Shown one piece after another: positions 35,820 to 45,018 of a DNA stretch of 64,000 nucleotides. The translations under genes were made by a program, and so were the position numbers. The notes under the pieces were generated by a model. It saw only the letters and a program-made list of their open reading frames with translations, ran no database searches and was not told the DNA's origin. The stretch comes from an uncultured Bacteroidales bacterium. Its GTDB lineage: Bacteria; Bacteroidota; Bacteroidia; Bacteroidales; Bacteroidaceae. Where the stretch lies: positions 19,718 through 83,717 of the forward strand of contig CADCNQ010000004.1 in NCBI GenBank assembly GCA_902802815.1, written 5' to 3'. Positions within the stretch are counted from its first letter, which is position 1. The number at the start of each line of letters is the position of its first letter.

Positions 35820-36524
35820 ATGACACTACAGGAAGCCATAGAAGCACGACACAGCGTGAGGGCATACAAAGACAAAACGCTCGATGAGAGCACTGTCAAC
35901 CTGCTGAAGGAGAAAATCATCGAACTGAACCGCGAAGGAGAACTGCACATGCAGCTCATCATCAACGAACCCGAAGCATTCCGGGGACCGCTGGCACGAT
36001 ACGGCAAATTCAGGGGCGTGAACAACTACATCGTCATCGCCGGAGAGAAAGCAGACGACCTGGACGAGCGTGTGGGATACTACGGAGAGCAACTGGTGCT
36101 GTACGCACAGACGCTGGGACTCAACACATGCTGGGTGGGACTCAGCTACACGAAAGTGCCGGGGACATACGTACTCTACTGGAAAGAGAAGATAGCATGC
36201 TACATCGCCATAGGATACGGAGAGACACAGGGCGTCAGCCACAAGATAAAAACCGTGGAACAGGTGAGCAATGCCAACGAAGGAACTCCGGAATGGTTTC
36301 GCAAGGGAGTGGAGGCCGCACTGCTCGCCCCCACCGCCGTGAACCAGCAGAAGTTCTCATTCGAATACGCAGGCATGACAGGAGGCCGACATCGCGTGAT
36401 AGCCAAAAAGGGATTCTCACTCATCGGCTACACAAAGATGGATATGGGCATAGCAAAGTATCACTTCGAACTGGGAGCCGGGAAGGATAACTTCGTATGG
36501 ACGACACAAACAGAAAAACAATGA
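35820..36524 (+). CDS. Nitroreductase-family FMN oxidoreductase (TM1586-like)
   Basis: The 234-residue protein starts TLQEAIEARHSVRAYKDKTL, the standard FMN-binding opening of nitroreductases. It continues with YGEQLVLYAQTLGLNTCWVGL and the second-half segment ALLAPTAVNQQKFSFEY. The fold is a tandem of two nitroreductase-like halves, as in the TM1586 type. The substrate is unknown. An upstream in-frame start at 35709 falls inside the 42-bp repeat and before the -7 box, so I chose 35820. The stop codon overlaps the start of the GNAT gene (ATGA). Confidence 0.88.
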   Translation: MTLQEAIEARHSVRAYKDKTLDESTVNLLKEKIIELNREGELHMQLIINEPEAFRGPLARYGKFRGVNNYIVIAGEKADDLDERVGYYGEQLVLYAQTLGLNTCWVGLSYTKVPGTYVLYWKEKIACYIAIGYGETQGVSHKIKTVEQVSNANEGTPEWFRKGVEAALLAPTAVNQQKFSFEYAGMTGGRHRVIAKKGFSLIGYTKMDMGIAKYHFELGAGKDNFVWTTQTEKQ

Positions 36525-36982
36525 TAAGGAAAGCTGAGACAAGAGACATCGCGGGACTGACAGAGCTGCTGTATCAGGCGGATGCCGTGCACAACGCGAT
36601 ACGTCCCGACCTGTTCAAGGCAAACACGCCGAAATACAGCGAAGAGGAACTGGAGGAGATACTCCGCGACGAGAGCTGCCCCATATTCGTCTATGACGAC
36701 GGAAAGGTGGAAGGACACGCATTCTGCCAGATAAAAGAGGTGAAAGACCATCGGCTGCTGCAGGACATCAAGACGCTCTACGTCGACGATATTTGCGTAG
36801 ACAAAGCTTCCCGTGGCAAACATATCGGAAAGGCGCTATACGACTACGTGCACGAGTATGCGAAATCAACAGGTTGCTACAACATAACCCTGAATGTATG
36901 GGAAGGCAACGACGCGGCAACAGCTTTCTACAGAAGCATGGGAATGACAGTGCAGAAAACGGGAATGGAGACCATACTATGA
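36521..36982 (+). CDS. GNAT-family N-acetyltransferase
   Basis: The 153-residue protein has the GNAT acetyl-CoA binding site in DDICVDKASRGKHIGKALYDYV and the C-terminal NVWEGNDAATAFYRSMGM. The acceptor substrate is unknown. I chose ATG 36521, which overlaps the nitroreductase stop; ATG 36497 is in frame too. The stop overlaps the start of the next gene (ATGA), giving a tightly coupled operon. Confidence 0.9.
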   Translation: MIRKAETRDIAGLTELLYQADAVHNAIRPDLFKANTPKYSEEELEEILRDESCPIFVYDDGKVEGHAFCQIKEVKDHRLLQDIKTLYVDDICVDKASRGKHIGKALYDYVHEYAKSTGCYNITLNVWEGNDAATAFYRSMGMTVQKTGMETIL

Positions 36983-37800
36983 CACAAAGCATGAGAATAT
37001 GGCTGCTGACAGCCCTCGCCGCTATCGTCAGCATGACAGCGTTCACTGCATGCTCGTCAAACGACGGGGACGCTCAGCCCACCGTGGAGCGCGTGCGGCG
37101 GCAGGGCAAGATACTCATCGGCACCACGGGCGACTACAGACCCCTAACATACTGCGAACCGGAGACGGGACTGTACTGGGGATTTGACATCGACATGGCA
37201 GCCGTGATAGCAGCACAGGCTGGTGTGGGCATCGAATTCGTCAGGACATCGTGGCCGACGCTGACAGACGACGTGATGGCAGAGCCCCAAACGTTCGACC
37301 TGGCCATAGGAGGCATCACCGTCACCGATGCACGCCGCGAGAAAATGCTGATGAGCGAAGGCTATCTGGCCAACGGCAAGACAATACTGTGCCGGAGCGA
37401 GGAAGCCGGCAGATACCGGTCGCTGGCCGACATAGACAAGACCGGGGTGCGCGTGATGGTGAATCCCGGAGGACTGAACGAGAAATTTGCAAACGAGAAC
37501 CTCACCCACGCCACAATCATAGTACACCCGAAGAACGAGGAGATACCGTCGCTCGTGGCCGCCGGACTGGCCGACGTGATGATAACGGAGATAACGGAGG
37601 CTCCCTACTACGTGAAGACCGACACACGCCTCGCAGCACCGCTGCTGGAGCACCCCTTCACCCACGGAGAGATAGGCGTGCTGATGAGGAAGGGACAGGA
37701 AGACCTGCTGGAGATGGTGAACAGCGTGATACGCAGAATGAAGGCGGACGGTTCCCTTCGGAAACTGCATGAGAAATACGGACTGGTGTATGCCTACTGA
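36979..37800 (+). CDS. Lipoprotein related to periplasmic cyclohexadienyl dehydratase (PheC) / SBP_bac_3
   Basis: The 273-residue protein has a lipoprotein signal (lipobox FTAC) and a type 3 solute-binding fold. Segments such as ILIGTTGDYRPLTY, GFDIDMA, SWPTLTDD, GGITVTDARREKMLMSEGY and NPGGLNEKFANENL are close to PheC, the periplasmic enzyme that converts prephenate or arogenate to phenylpyruvate or phenylalanine. No ABC permease gene is nearby, which favours an enzyme over a transport receptor. The start overlaps the GNAT stop codon (ATGA). Confidence 0.82.
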   Translation: MTQSMRIWLLTALAAIVSMTAFTACSSNDGDAQPTVERVRRQGKILIGTTGDYRPLTYCEPETGLYWGFDIDMAAVIAAQAGVGIEFVRTSWPTLTDDVMAEPQTFDLAIGGITVTDARREKMLMSEGYLANGKTILCRSEEAGRYRSLADIDKTGVRVMVNPGGLNEKFANENLTHATIIVHPKNEEIPSLVAAGLADVMITEITEAPYYVKTDTRLAAPLLEHPFTHGEIGVLMRKGQEDLLEMVNSVIRRMKADGSLRKLHEKYGLVYAY

Positions 37801-38074
37801 CACACTGCTGCACATCGCCCTACTCTACCTCGCCGTCGTCAACGCAGCCACATTCCTCATATACGGTATCGACAAGTGGAAGGCCCGACACGGGAAGCGC
37901 AGGATATCAGAGGCCGCACTGCTGTGGATGGCTGTGGTGGGAGGCAGCATAGGAGCATGGATGGGGATGAAGACATGGCATCACAAGACCCAGCATAAGA
38001 AGTTCTGCTACGGCGTGCCGCTGATAATGCTGGCGCAAACAGCACTGGTAATATGGTGCATTGTTAAAGGTTAA
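37790..38074 (+). CDS. DUF1294 small membrane protein
   Basis: The 94-residue protein has three hydrophobic stretches around the family motif YGIDKWKAR and the C-terminal HHKTQHKKFCYGVPL, typical of DUF1294. Function is unknown. The ATG at 37790 overlaps the end of the PheC-like gene by 11 bp; an in-frame ATG at 37769 is possible. The last codons and the stop lie inside the heptamer array that follows. Confidence 0.85.
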   Translation: MPTDTLLHIALLYLAVVNAATFLIYGIDKWKARHGKRRISEAALLWMAVVGGSIGAWMGMKTWHHKTQHKKFCYGVPLIMLAQTALVIWCIVKG

Positions 38075-38165
38075 AGGTTAAGGGTTAAGGGTTAAAGGTT
38101 AAAGGTTAAGGGTTAGGGGTTATAGGTTAAAGGTTAAAGGTTAAGGGTTAAGGGTTAAAGGTTAG
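38063..38165. repeat. Heptamer array, unit GGTTAAA/GGTTAAG (~14 units)
   Basis: About fourteen 7-bp units run from the end of the DUF1294 gene (stop at 38072-38074) to just before the GNAT gene at 38175. The unit is the reverse complement of that in the array at 16784-16828. Confidence 0.95.
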
Positions 38166-38174
38166 TTTACAATA

Positions 38175-38612
38175 ATGAAGGTAATAAGAGCGACAAAGAC
38201 ATCGGAACAAGCCGGAGCTTACTACGTAAGGATACAGGCGATGGCACGGAAACATCAGATTCCGCTCGACGTGGAGTTTGACGAACATGACACACCCGAT
38301 ACAAAATACATCGTGATGGTGGACGAATATCTGCCGGTGGCCACTTGCCGCATGTACGCCATAGACGGGGAGAGAGTGATGCTGGGACGCGTGGTGGTGC
38401 TGCCGGAATATCGCCGGCAGGGACTTGGCACCCAAGTGATGAAGGAAGCGGAAACATGGGCAAGGGAACTGGGATTCAGGAAAGCAGTGGTGGAAAGCCG
38501 CGACAACAAGATACACTTCTATGAGACGATGGGGTATGCGGCCGACTACTCGCAGAAAATCATGGGAGAGACATTCACCTGCTACCGGATGGAAAAGGAT
38601 ATAAATATCTGA
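38175..38612 (+). CDS. GNAT-family N-acetyltransferase
   Basis: The 145-residue protein has the acetyl-CoA loop LGRVVVLPEYRRQGLGTQVM and the C-terminal IHFYETMGY of small GNAT enzymes. The acceptor is unknown. The ATG follows the heptamer array by 9 bp, so the array forms its immediate 5' region. A hairpin terminator follows. Confidence 0.9.
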   Translation: MKVIRATKTSEQAGAYYVRIQAMARKHQIPLDVEFDEHDTPDTKYIVMVDEYLPVATCRMYAIDGERVMLGRVVVLPEYRRQGLGTQVMKEAETWARELGFRKAVVESRDNKIHFYETMGYAADYSQKIMGETFTCYRMEKDINI

Positions 38613-38626
38613 ATGGAAGAAATAAA

Positions 38627-38652
38627 AAACCCGCTGAAAAATCAACGGGTTT
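38627..38652. terminator. Bidirectional terminator between GNAT gene and tRNA-Ser
   Basis: AAACCCG (38627-38633) pairs with CGGGTTT (38646-38652), with additional pairs inside. On the minus strand the stem runs into TTTTTTATTT, a good terminator for the tRNA. Confidence 0.75.
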
Positions 38653-38665
38653 AAATTTATCAGAG

Positions 38666-38750
38666 CGGAGAGAGAGGGATTCGAACCCCCGGTGCCTCGC
38701 AGCACGGCAGTTTTCAAGACTGCTGTAATCGACCACTCTACCATCTCTCC
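38666..38750 (-). tRNA. tRNA-Ser (anticodon TGA)
   Basis: The acceptor arms GGAGAGA (38750-38744) and TCTCTCC (38673-38667) pair, with discriminator G at 38666. The anticodon arm reads CAGTCTTGAAAACTG with anticodon TGA. A long variable arm follows, as in class II tRNAs, and the T-arm contains GGTTCGAATCC. The length is 85 nt. CCA is not encoded. Confidence 0.95.
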
Positions 38751-38776
38751 GAGCGGTGTTTCCGCGTTTGCGGGTG

Positions 38777-38784
38777 CAAAGGTA
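38777..38784 (-). promoter_or_regulatory. -7 box upstream of tRNA-Ser
   Basis: TACCTTTG on the minus strand lies 26 bp upstream of the tRNA 5' end. A TTTG lies only 12 bp further upstream, closer than the consensus spacing. Confidence 0.55.
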
Positions 38785-38872
38785 CGACATTTTTTGCAAA
38801 CAGACACACTCAGAGACAAATTATTTTATGTCTTTTTTGCAATAATGCACTCTCCCACCCTTATTTCAGAGT

Positions 38873-39874
38873 TCAAAGTCCGAGGGCAGCCTTCACTTCC
38901 TGCCCGATAGCCTCACCGCGAAGGCCGCGCTTGAGTATGGTGCCGTCGGGACCGAAGAGAATAATCTCGGGAATGCCCTCAATACCGTACGCATCGCTGC
39001 CCGCCTTCTGGGCATTGATTATCTGCGGATAAGGTATGCCCATCTGTCGGATGGCCTTGAGGGTTTCGGCCGGTTTGTCCCATGTGGCAACGCCGAGCAC
39101 CTCGAAGCGGTCGCTCTTGTAGGTGTTGTAGACATTGATGAGATTGGGAATCTCTGCACGGCAGGGACCACACCACGATGCCCAGAAGTCCACCAACACG
39201 TATTTACCCTTACCCACATAATCGGAAAGGCGCTGCGTCTTACCCTCGTATTCAGCCTCAAAATCAATGAAGGGCTGACCCTCAGCACTCTTGTTCTTGA
39301 ACGAAACAGACTCCATGAGAGCCGTCATGGGAGCCGTCTGCTGCATCTCAGGAGAGAGAGAACCGATGAGTCTGATGACATCGGAGGGAGCGAGATAGGA
39401 AGCCACCAGATTGAGCGACAACACACCGGAGACATCGCTGCCGTGCTCCTGAATCAGCGTGTCGAGCGTGAGAAGCAGTTCGTCGCGCGATGCGACTGTG
39501 GAGAGACGTTCGATGAAATCGTGCACGGCATCGTTGAGCGGAGTGCCCGAGAAGATGCCCGTCTTGTCGTTGAAACGCGCCTCACCGGGTTCGAGGGCAA
39601 AAGGTATGGCATAGGGTTGGAAACCCGTGATGCTGTGCAGATAGAAAGTGACATCGGCGCATTGCGGCTTATCGACAGAACCCGCGATTAGGAACGTGTC
39701 GGCCGTCACGGAAACAGTCTGCACCGCAGAACCGTCCACGTGGAGCACAACGGAATCTACAGTGAATCCCATCTGGGCGAACTGCGCCGTACTGCCAGTG
39801 ATACGATAGTCGTTCTTGCCGCACGACGTGAGGAATGCCAGCGTAGCCAAAAAGAGGCAAATAGTGTGTTTCAT
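38873..39874 (-). CDS. TlpA-like thioredoxin lipoprotein with N-terminal DUF4369-like domain
   Basis: The 333-residue protein has a lipobox (LTSC) and an N-terminal beta-rich domain of the kind found before TlpA domains in Bacteroidetes. It ends in a thioredoxin fold with VDFWASWCGPCRAEIP (CxxC active site) and GIPEIILFGPDG (cis-Pro region). It should act as an extracytoplasmic disulfide reductase. Upstream lie an 8-bp array and a heptamer array. Confidence 0.9.
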   Translation of the reverse strand: MKHTICLFLATLAFLTSCGKNDYRITGSTAQFAQMGFTVDSVVLHVDGSAVQTVSVTADTFLIAGSVDKPQCADVTFYLHSITGFQPYAIPFALEPGEARFNDKTGIFSGTPLNDAVHDFIERLSTVASRDELLLTLDTLIQEHGSDVSGVLSLNLVASYLAPSDVIRLIGSLSPEMQQTAPMTALMESVSFKNKSAEGQPFIDFEAEYEGKTQRLSDYVGKGKYVLVDFWASWCGPCRAEIPNLINVYNTYKSDRFEVLGVATWDKPAETLKAIRQMGIPYPQIINAQKAGSDAYGIEGIPEIILFGPDGTILKRGLRGEAIGQEVKAALGL

Positions 39875-39902
39875 GTTTTTTAAGTTGACGAGTTATTACT
39901 TC

Positions 39903-39931
39903 AGTTAACAAGTTGACAAGTAGACAAGTTG
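39903..39931. repeat. 8-bp array, unit RACAAGTT/GACAAGTA, copy 2
   Basis: Three to four octamer units (AACAAGTT, GACAAGTA, GACAAGTT) match the array at 19763-19802. Confidence 0.75.
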
Positions 39932-39960
39932 TTTGTTATTATTATCGTTATCGTTAATTT

Positions 39961-40007
39961 TCAATGGTCAATGTTCAATGGTCAATGGTCAATGGTCAAT
40001 GGTCAAA
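39961..40007. repeat. Heptamer array, unit TCAATGG
   Basis: Six to seven 7-bp units run leftward of and into the stop codon (40003-40005) of the Uup-like gene. Confidence 0.9.
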
Positions 40008-41679
40008 GGTTATCCTTCTTCTCTTCCAGTTCCATCCAGCGCAGAGTCTTCTCCTCCATCTCAGCCTCCAATTGCGGCAGGCGTTTGGAGAGGCGCACAA
40101 TATCGTCCACCGGCACAGAGACCCCGCTGAGCGTCTGCTCTATCTGAGCCTTCTCGCTCTCTAGGGCGGCTATTTCCTGCTCCAATGTCTCCAGTTCCTT
40201 CGTCTCGCGGAAAGAGAGGCGTTTCTTGGGTTCGGTGAGACGGGGCTTCTGCGCAGGAGCGGACGCCGTTGACGCAGCGCGCTGGGAGGCTTCCGCCGTG
40301 AAAGCGCGATACTGTGTGTAGTTGCCCGGGAAATCGTCAATGACACCGTCGCCCTTGAACACCAGAAGATGATCCACCACGCGGTCCATGAAATAGCGGT
40401 CGTGGGAGACAACGATGACGCAGCCCTGGAAGTCCTGCAGATACTGCTCGAGCACCTGCAGCGTCATGATGTCGAGGTCGTTGGTGGGCTCGTCGAGTAC
40501 GAGGAAATTGGGCTGGCGCATCAATACGGTGCACAGATGCAGGCGACGCTTCTCACCGCCGGAGAGCTTGCTGATATAGTTCTGCTGCTGGAGAGGCGTA
40601 AACATGAAATGCTGCAGGAACTGCATGGCAGAGAGTTTGCGCCCGCCGCCCAGATCGACATACTCCGCAATGGCCGTCACGGCATCGATTACCTTCATAC
40701 CTTCATCGAAATGCATACCCTCCTGGGAGAAATAGCCGAAGGTGACGGTGTCGCCCACATTGAAGCGGCCGCTGTCGGGAGTCTCGAGACCGAGAAGCAG
40801 TTTGACGAAGGTGGACTTGCCCGTGCCGTTGTTGCCGATGATGCCCATCTTCTCGTAGCGGGAGAAGTTGTAGTAGAAATCCTTGAGGATGACGGGACCG
40901 TCGGGAAATGCCTTGGAGACGTATTCCGCCTCGAATATCTTGCTGCCGATATAGGTGCTCTTCACCTCCAGACGCATCTTGTCATCAGCAATGCGCTCAC
41001 GCGCTTTCTTCTCTATGTCATAGAAGGCTTCCTCGCGGTAGCGTGCCTTGTGGGAACGCGCCTGCGGAGTGGAGCGCATCCATTCCAGTTCGGTGCGGTA
41101 GAGATTGTTGGCACGTGCTATCTCCGCCCTGCGGTTGTCGATGCGTTCCTGCCGCTTCTCCAGATAGTAGGCATAGTTGCCGCGATAGGTGTAGAGACGC
41201 TCGTCGTCCATCTCGAGTATCACGTTGCACACGCGGTCGAGGAAATAGCGGTCGTGCGTCACCATGAGCAATGTGATACCGCCGCGACGCAGATAACTCT
41301 CCAGCCACTCCACCATACCGAGGTCGAGATGGTTGGTGGGCTCGTCGAGAATGAGAATATCCGGCTCCGTCTTGAAGAGCGCCTCTATGGCAGCCCGTTT
41401 CACCTGTCCGCCGGAGCGCGTATCACCCTCGTCGGTGGCAATGCTCTGGGGCAGATAGCCGATACGAAGACCGGAGCGCAGTATCACCTCCCCTTCGTCG
41501 GGAGCGTCCACGCCGGCAAGGATATTGAGCAGAGAGGTCTTACCGGTACCGTTCTGTGCCACAAGTCCCACACGCTGCCCCTCCGCAATGGAGAGGGACA
41601 GGCCCCGGAAAAGAAACCTGTCGCCAATGCGCTTGGTGAGACCCTGCGCAACAAGACTTACAGATTCCGGCCGTGACAC
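40003..41679 (-). CDS. Uup-like ABC-F ATPase with shortened first nucleotide-binding domain
   Basis: The protein has two ABC domains: Walker [10 protein letters not shown] and DEPTNHLD in the first, [19 protein letters not shown] and DEPTNDLD in the second. A C-terminal coiled coil ([17 protein letters not shown]) is as in Uup. In the first domain Walker A (~42-49) and the signature RSGGQ (~88-92) are only ~45 residues apart, while ~100 is usual, so part of the helical subdomain is missing. The total length of 558 is short for Uup (~620-640). The GTG start overlaps the secA end by 22 bp; no ATG fits. The protein probably acts on ribosomes or DNA. Confidence 0.85.
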   Translation of the reverse strand: MSRPESVSLVAQGLTKRIGDRFLFRGLSLSIAEGQRVGLVAQNGTGKTSLLNILAGVDAPDEGEVILRSGLRIGYLPQSIATDEGDTRSGGQVKRAAIEALFKTEPDILILDEPTNHLDLGMVEWLESYLRRGGITLLMVTHDRYFLDRVCNVILEMDDERLYTYRGNYAYYLEKRQERIDNRRAEIARANNLYRTELEWMRSTPQARSHKARYREEAFYDIEKKARERIADDKMRLEVKSTYIGSKIFEAEYVSKAFPDGPVILKDFYYNFSRYEKMGIIGNNGTGKSTFVKLLLGLETPDSGRFNVGDTVTFGYFSQEGMHFDEGMKVIDAVTAIAEYVDLGGGRKLSAMQFLQHFMFTPLQQQNYISKLSGGEKRRLHLCTVLMRQPNFLVLDEPTNDLDIMTLQVLEQYLQDFQGCVIVVSHDRYFMDRVVDHLLVFKGDGVIDDFPGNYTQYRAFTAEASQRAASTASAPAQKPRLTEPKKRLSFRETKELETLEQEIAALESEKAQIEQTLSGVSVPVDDIVRLSKRLPQLEAEMEEKTLRWMELEEKKDNL

Positions 41680-44600
41680 TGCTTGAATTTCTTACCGCTA
41701 CCACAAGGACATGGGTCGTTGCGCCCGGGAAGCTTGTCCACACGGATGGGCTGAGTGGGCTGCTGATCACGTGTGTCGCGCGAAGCGGCCTCCTTCATAC
41801 CCTCGTCGGTGAGCGACTGGTGGCTCTCCGTGTACTGCTGACGCTGAGGCTTCTGAGGCTGGGGAGCACGCTCCGTACGTATCTGCAACTCAGGCACCTG
41901 GGCACGCATCAGAACACTGACCACGCGGTCGTTGATGCGGTTCACCATATCGTCGAAGAGCTTCACACTCTCCAGTTTGAAGATAAGCAAGGGGTCTTTC
42001 TGCTCGTAACTGGCGTTGTGCACAGAGTGCTTCAGTTCGTCGAGCAGACGCAGGTTCTCCTTCCAGCAGTCGTCTATGGTGTGAAGGATGAGAGCCTTGT
42101 GGAATGCCGTGCAGACATTCTGACACTGAGACTCGTATGCCTCCTCGATATTCACACTTATCTGATAAGCACGACGGCCGTCAACCACAGGCACCATGAT
42201 ATTCTCATAAACGGGCATATCGGGATTCTCCTTAATCATGGTGACAGCCTTCATGGCATTCGTGGCAATAATCTGGCACTTCTGCTTGAAACGATCCATT
42301 GCCTTCTGGTAGGCTTCCTCGGCCAATTCGTTGATATCGCGCGATTCCTTGTCCTCGCGGGTGAAGGGCACCTCCATAGCCAGTATCTCAAGGAACTGTT
42401 CCTTGCAACCGTCCCAGTCGTTGTTCTCCATGATGTTGCACACACGGTCCCATATCATGTTGGAGATGTCCATACCCAGACGCTCGCCCATGAGAGCATG
42501 GCGACGCTTAGAATAAATCACCGTGCGCTGCTTGTTCATCACATCATCGTATTCGAGCAGGCGCTTGCGCACGCCGAAGTGGTTTTCCTCCACCTTCTTC
42601 TGGGCATTCTCGATAGAACGCGTAATCATCGAGTGCTCAATCATCTCACCGTCCTCGAAGCCCAGACGGTCCATCACACGTGCGATACGCTCGGAAGCGA
42701 ACAGACGCATCAGTTTGTCCTCAAGAGATACGAAGAACACACTGCTGCCCGGATCGCCCTGACGACCGGAACGACCGCGCAACTGACGGTCGACGCGGCG
42801 GCTCTCGTGACGCTCCGTACCGATGATGGCAAGACCGCCGGCTGCTTTCACCTCGGGAGTGAGCTTGATATCCGTACCACGACCTGCCATGTTGGTGGCA
42901 ATGGTCACCGTACCGAGACCGTCGACACTACGGCCGGCCTCCTTCACAATATCAGCCTCCTTCTGATGCAGCTTAGCATTCAACACCTGATGTGGTATCT
43001 TACGCATTGACAGCATCTTAGATAGCATCTCTGAAATATCTACTGAAGTGGTACCGACAAGCACCGGACGACCCGAATTGCGCATCTTCTCCACCTCCAT
43101 GATAACAGCTTTATACTTCTCGCGCTGAGTCTTGTACACGCGGTCGTTCATATCGATGCGGATAACAGGACGATTGGTGGGAACCTCCACAACGTCCAGT
43201 TTGTAGATATCCCAGAACTCGCCTGCCTCGGTGACAGCCGTACCGGTCATACCGGCCAGCTTGTGATACATGCGGAAATAGTTCTGCAGAGTGATGGTGG
43301 CATAGGTCTGCGTGGCTGCCTGCACCTTAACGTGCTCCTTAGCCTCAACAGCCTGGTGAAGACCGTCGCTCCAGCGGCGACCTTCCATTATACGACCCGT
43401 CTGCTCATCGACAATCTTGATTTCACCGTTCTGAATCACGTATTCCTCATCGATGTTGAACATCGTGTAGGCCTTGAGCAGCTGCTGCAGAGTGTGCACG
43501 CGCTCACTCTTGATGGCATAGTCGTTGTACACATCGTCCTTCTTCTCCAGACGCTCCTCGTCGGACAGCGACATAGCCTCTATCTCCGACATCTTAGCGG
43601 CAATGTCGGGCAGGATGAAGAGTGCAGAATCGTTCACCTGATTAGCAAGCCAGTCGTTACCCTTGTCGGTAAGGTCGACACTGTTAAGCTTCTCATCGAC
43701 AACGAAATACAGAGGCTCGACAGCCTCCGGCATACGACGGTTGTTGTTCTCCATATATATTTCCTCCGTGGAGAGCATACCGCTCTTGATACCCGGTTCG
43801 GATAGGAACTTGATGAGGGCCTTGTTCTTGGGCAGAGCCTTGTGACTGCGGAAGAGAGAGAGGAAACCGTCAGCCGTCTTCTGCTTGTCACCCTCTGCTG
43901 TACCCTCCGCAATAAGTCTCTTGGCCTCAGCAAGATACTGCGTGGCAAGCGTGCGCTGCACACCCACCAGACGTTCCACAAGAGGCTGATATTCCTCATA
44001 CATCTGATCGTCGCCCTTGGGCACAGGACCGGAAATAATCAACGGTGTGCGGGCATCGTCGATAAGCACGGAGTCGACCTCATCGACAATGGCATAGTTG
44101 TGGGCACGCTGTACGAGTTCCGAGGGATCCTGCGCCATATTATCACGCAGATAGTCGAAACCGAATTCGTTGTTCGTACCGAAAGTGATATCACACTGAT
44201 AGGCTCTGCGACGGGCCTCGCTGTTGGGCTGGTGCTTGTCGATGCAGTCGACGGAAAGTCCGTGGAACATGTAGATGGGCCCCATCCACTCGGAGTCACG
44301 CTTAGCGAGATAGTCGTTGACGGTAACCACATGGACACCGTTGCCCGTCAAAGCATTGAGGAAGACGGGAAGCGTGGCGGTGAGCGTCTTACCTTCACCC
44401 GTGAACATCTCCGCAATCTTGCCCTGATGAAGCACCGTACCGCCAAAGAGCTGAACATCGAAATGAATCATATCCCAAACTATCTCGTTGCCGCCGGCCA
44501 CCCAATGATTATGGTAAACAGCCTTGTCGCCCTCGATATCCACAAAGTCGTGGGAAGCAGCAAGATCACGGTCGAAATCCGTTGCCGTCACTTCGATATT

Positions 44601-44975
44601 CTCGTTCTTCGCAAAACGCTCCGCAGTGCTCTTGACAATAGCGAAAGCCTCAGCGCGTACGAGGTCCAGCTGGTGCTCGTAAATATCGAGAACATCTTTC
44701 TCCAGCTGGTCAATCTTCGCAAAAATAGGAGCTCGGTCCTGTATCTCCGTTGCCGGTATGGAAGCCTTCAGACGAGCTATCTCCTCCTGCTGCTCTTTCG
44801 CAGCATCGCGTATCTGCTGCTGCAGCGCTTTGGTGCGGGCTCTCAACTCATCATTGGAAAGAGCCTGAATGGAGGGATAGATATCAGTGACCAACGCCAC
44901 GAGAGGCTGATAGGCCTTCAGGTCTCGACCCTTCTTGTCACCGAAGAGTTTTACCAATATATTTGCTAAATTCAT
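41658..44975 (-). CDS. secA: SecA preprotein translocase ATPase
   Basis: SecA drives protein export through SecYEG. The 1105-residue protein has the Bacteroidetes size. Motifs include [14 protein letters not shown] (Walker A), [38 protein letters not shown] (Walker B and DEAD-like), GTDIKL in the second motor domain, and the C-terminal zinc motif [17 protein letters not shown]. It lies 43 bp downstream of the phosphatase-like gene, without a clear promoter between, and overlaps the Uup-like gene. Confidence 0.98.
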   Translation of the reverse strand: MNLANILVKLFGDKKGRDLKAYQPLVALVTDIYPSIQALSNDELRARTKALQQQIRDAAKEQQEEIARLKASIPATEIQDRAPIFAKIDQLEKDVLDIYEHQLDLVRAEAFAIVKSTAERFAKNENIEVTATDFDRDLAASHDFVDIEGDKAVYHNHWVAGGNEIVWDMIHFDVQLFGGTVLHQGKIAEMFTGEGKTLTATLPVFLNALTGNGVHVVTVNDYLAKRDSEWMGPIYMFHGLSVDCIDKHQPNSEARRRAYQCDITFGTNNEFGFDYLRDNMAQDPSELVQRAHNYAIVDEVDSVLIDDARTPLIISGPVPKGDDQMYEEYQPLVERLVGVQRTLATQYLAEAKRLIAEGTAEGDKQKTADGFLSLFRSHKALPKNKALIKFLSEPGIKSGMLSTEEIYMENNNRRMPEAVEPLYFVVDEKLNSVDLTDKGNDWLANQVNDSALFILPDIAAKMSEIEAMSLSDEERLEKKDDVYNDYAIKSERVHTLQQLLKAYTMFNIDEEYVIQNGEIKIVDEQTGRIMEGRRWSDGLHQAVEAKEHVKVQAATQTYATITLQNYFRMYHKLAGMTGTAVTEAGEFWDIYKLDVVEVPTNRPVIRIDMNDRVYKTQREKYKAVIMEVEKMRNSGRPVLVGTTSVDISEMLSKMLSMRKIPHQVLNAKLHQKEADIVKEAGRSVDGLGTVTIATNMAGRGTDIKLTPEVKAAGGLAIIGTERHESRRVDRQLRGRSGRQGDPGSSVFFVSLEDKLMRLFASERIARVMDRLGFEDGEMIEHSMITRSIENAQKKVEENHFGVRKRLLEYDDVMNKQRTVIYSKRRHALMGERLGMDISNMIWDRVCNIMENNDWDGCKEQFLEILAMEVPFTREDKESRDINELAEEAYQKAMDRFKQKCQIIATNAMKAVTMIKENPDMPVYENIMVPVVDGRRAYQISVNIEEAYESQCQNVCTAFHKALILHTIDDCWKENLRLLDELKHSVHNASYEQKDPLLIFKLESVKLFDDMVNRINDRVVSVLMRAQVPELQIRTERAPQPQKPQRQQYTESHQSLTDEGMKEAASRDTRDQQPTQPIRVDKLPGRNDPCPCGSGKKFKQCHGRNL

Positions 44976-45018
44976 ATTCTATAATATAAGTTTAATATTG
45001 TCGTTGTTTTTATTTATC

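Noticed and set aside
38063..38165. Possible CRISPR array
   Set aside because: The units are 7 bp without spacers, so this is a simple tandem repeat.
41673..43010. 445-codon open frame opposite secA
   Set aside because: It overlaps the conserved SecA C-terminal half and has no recognisable domain.
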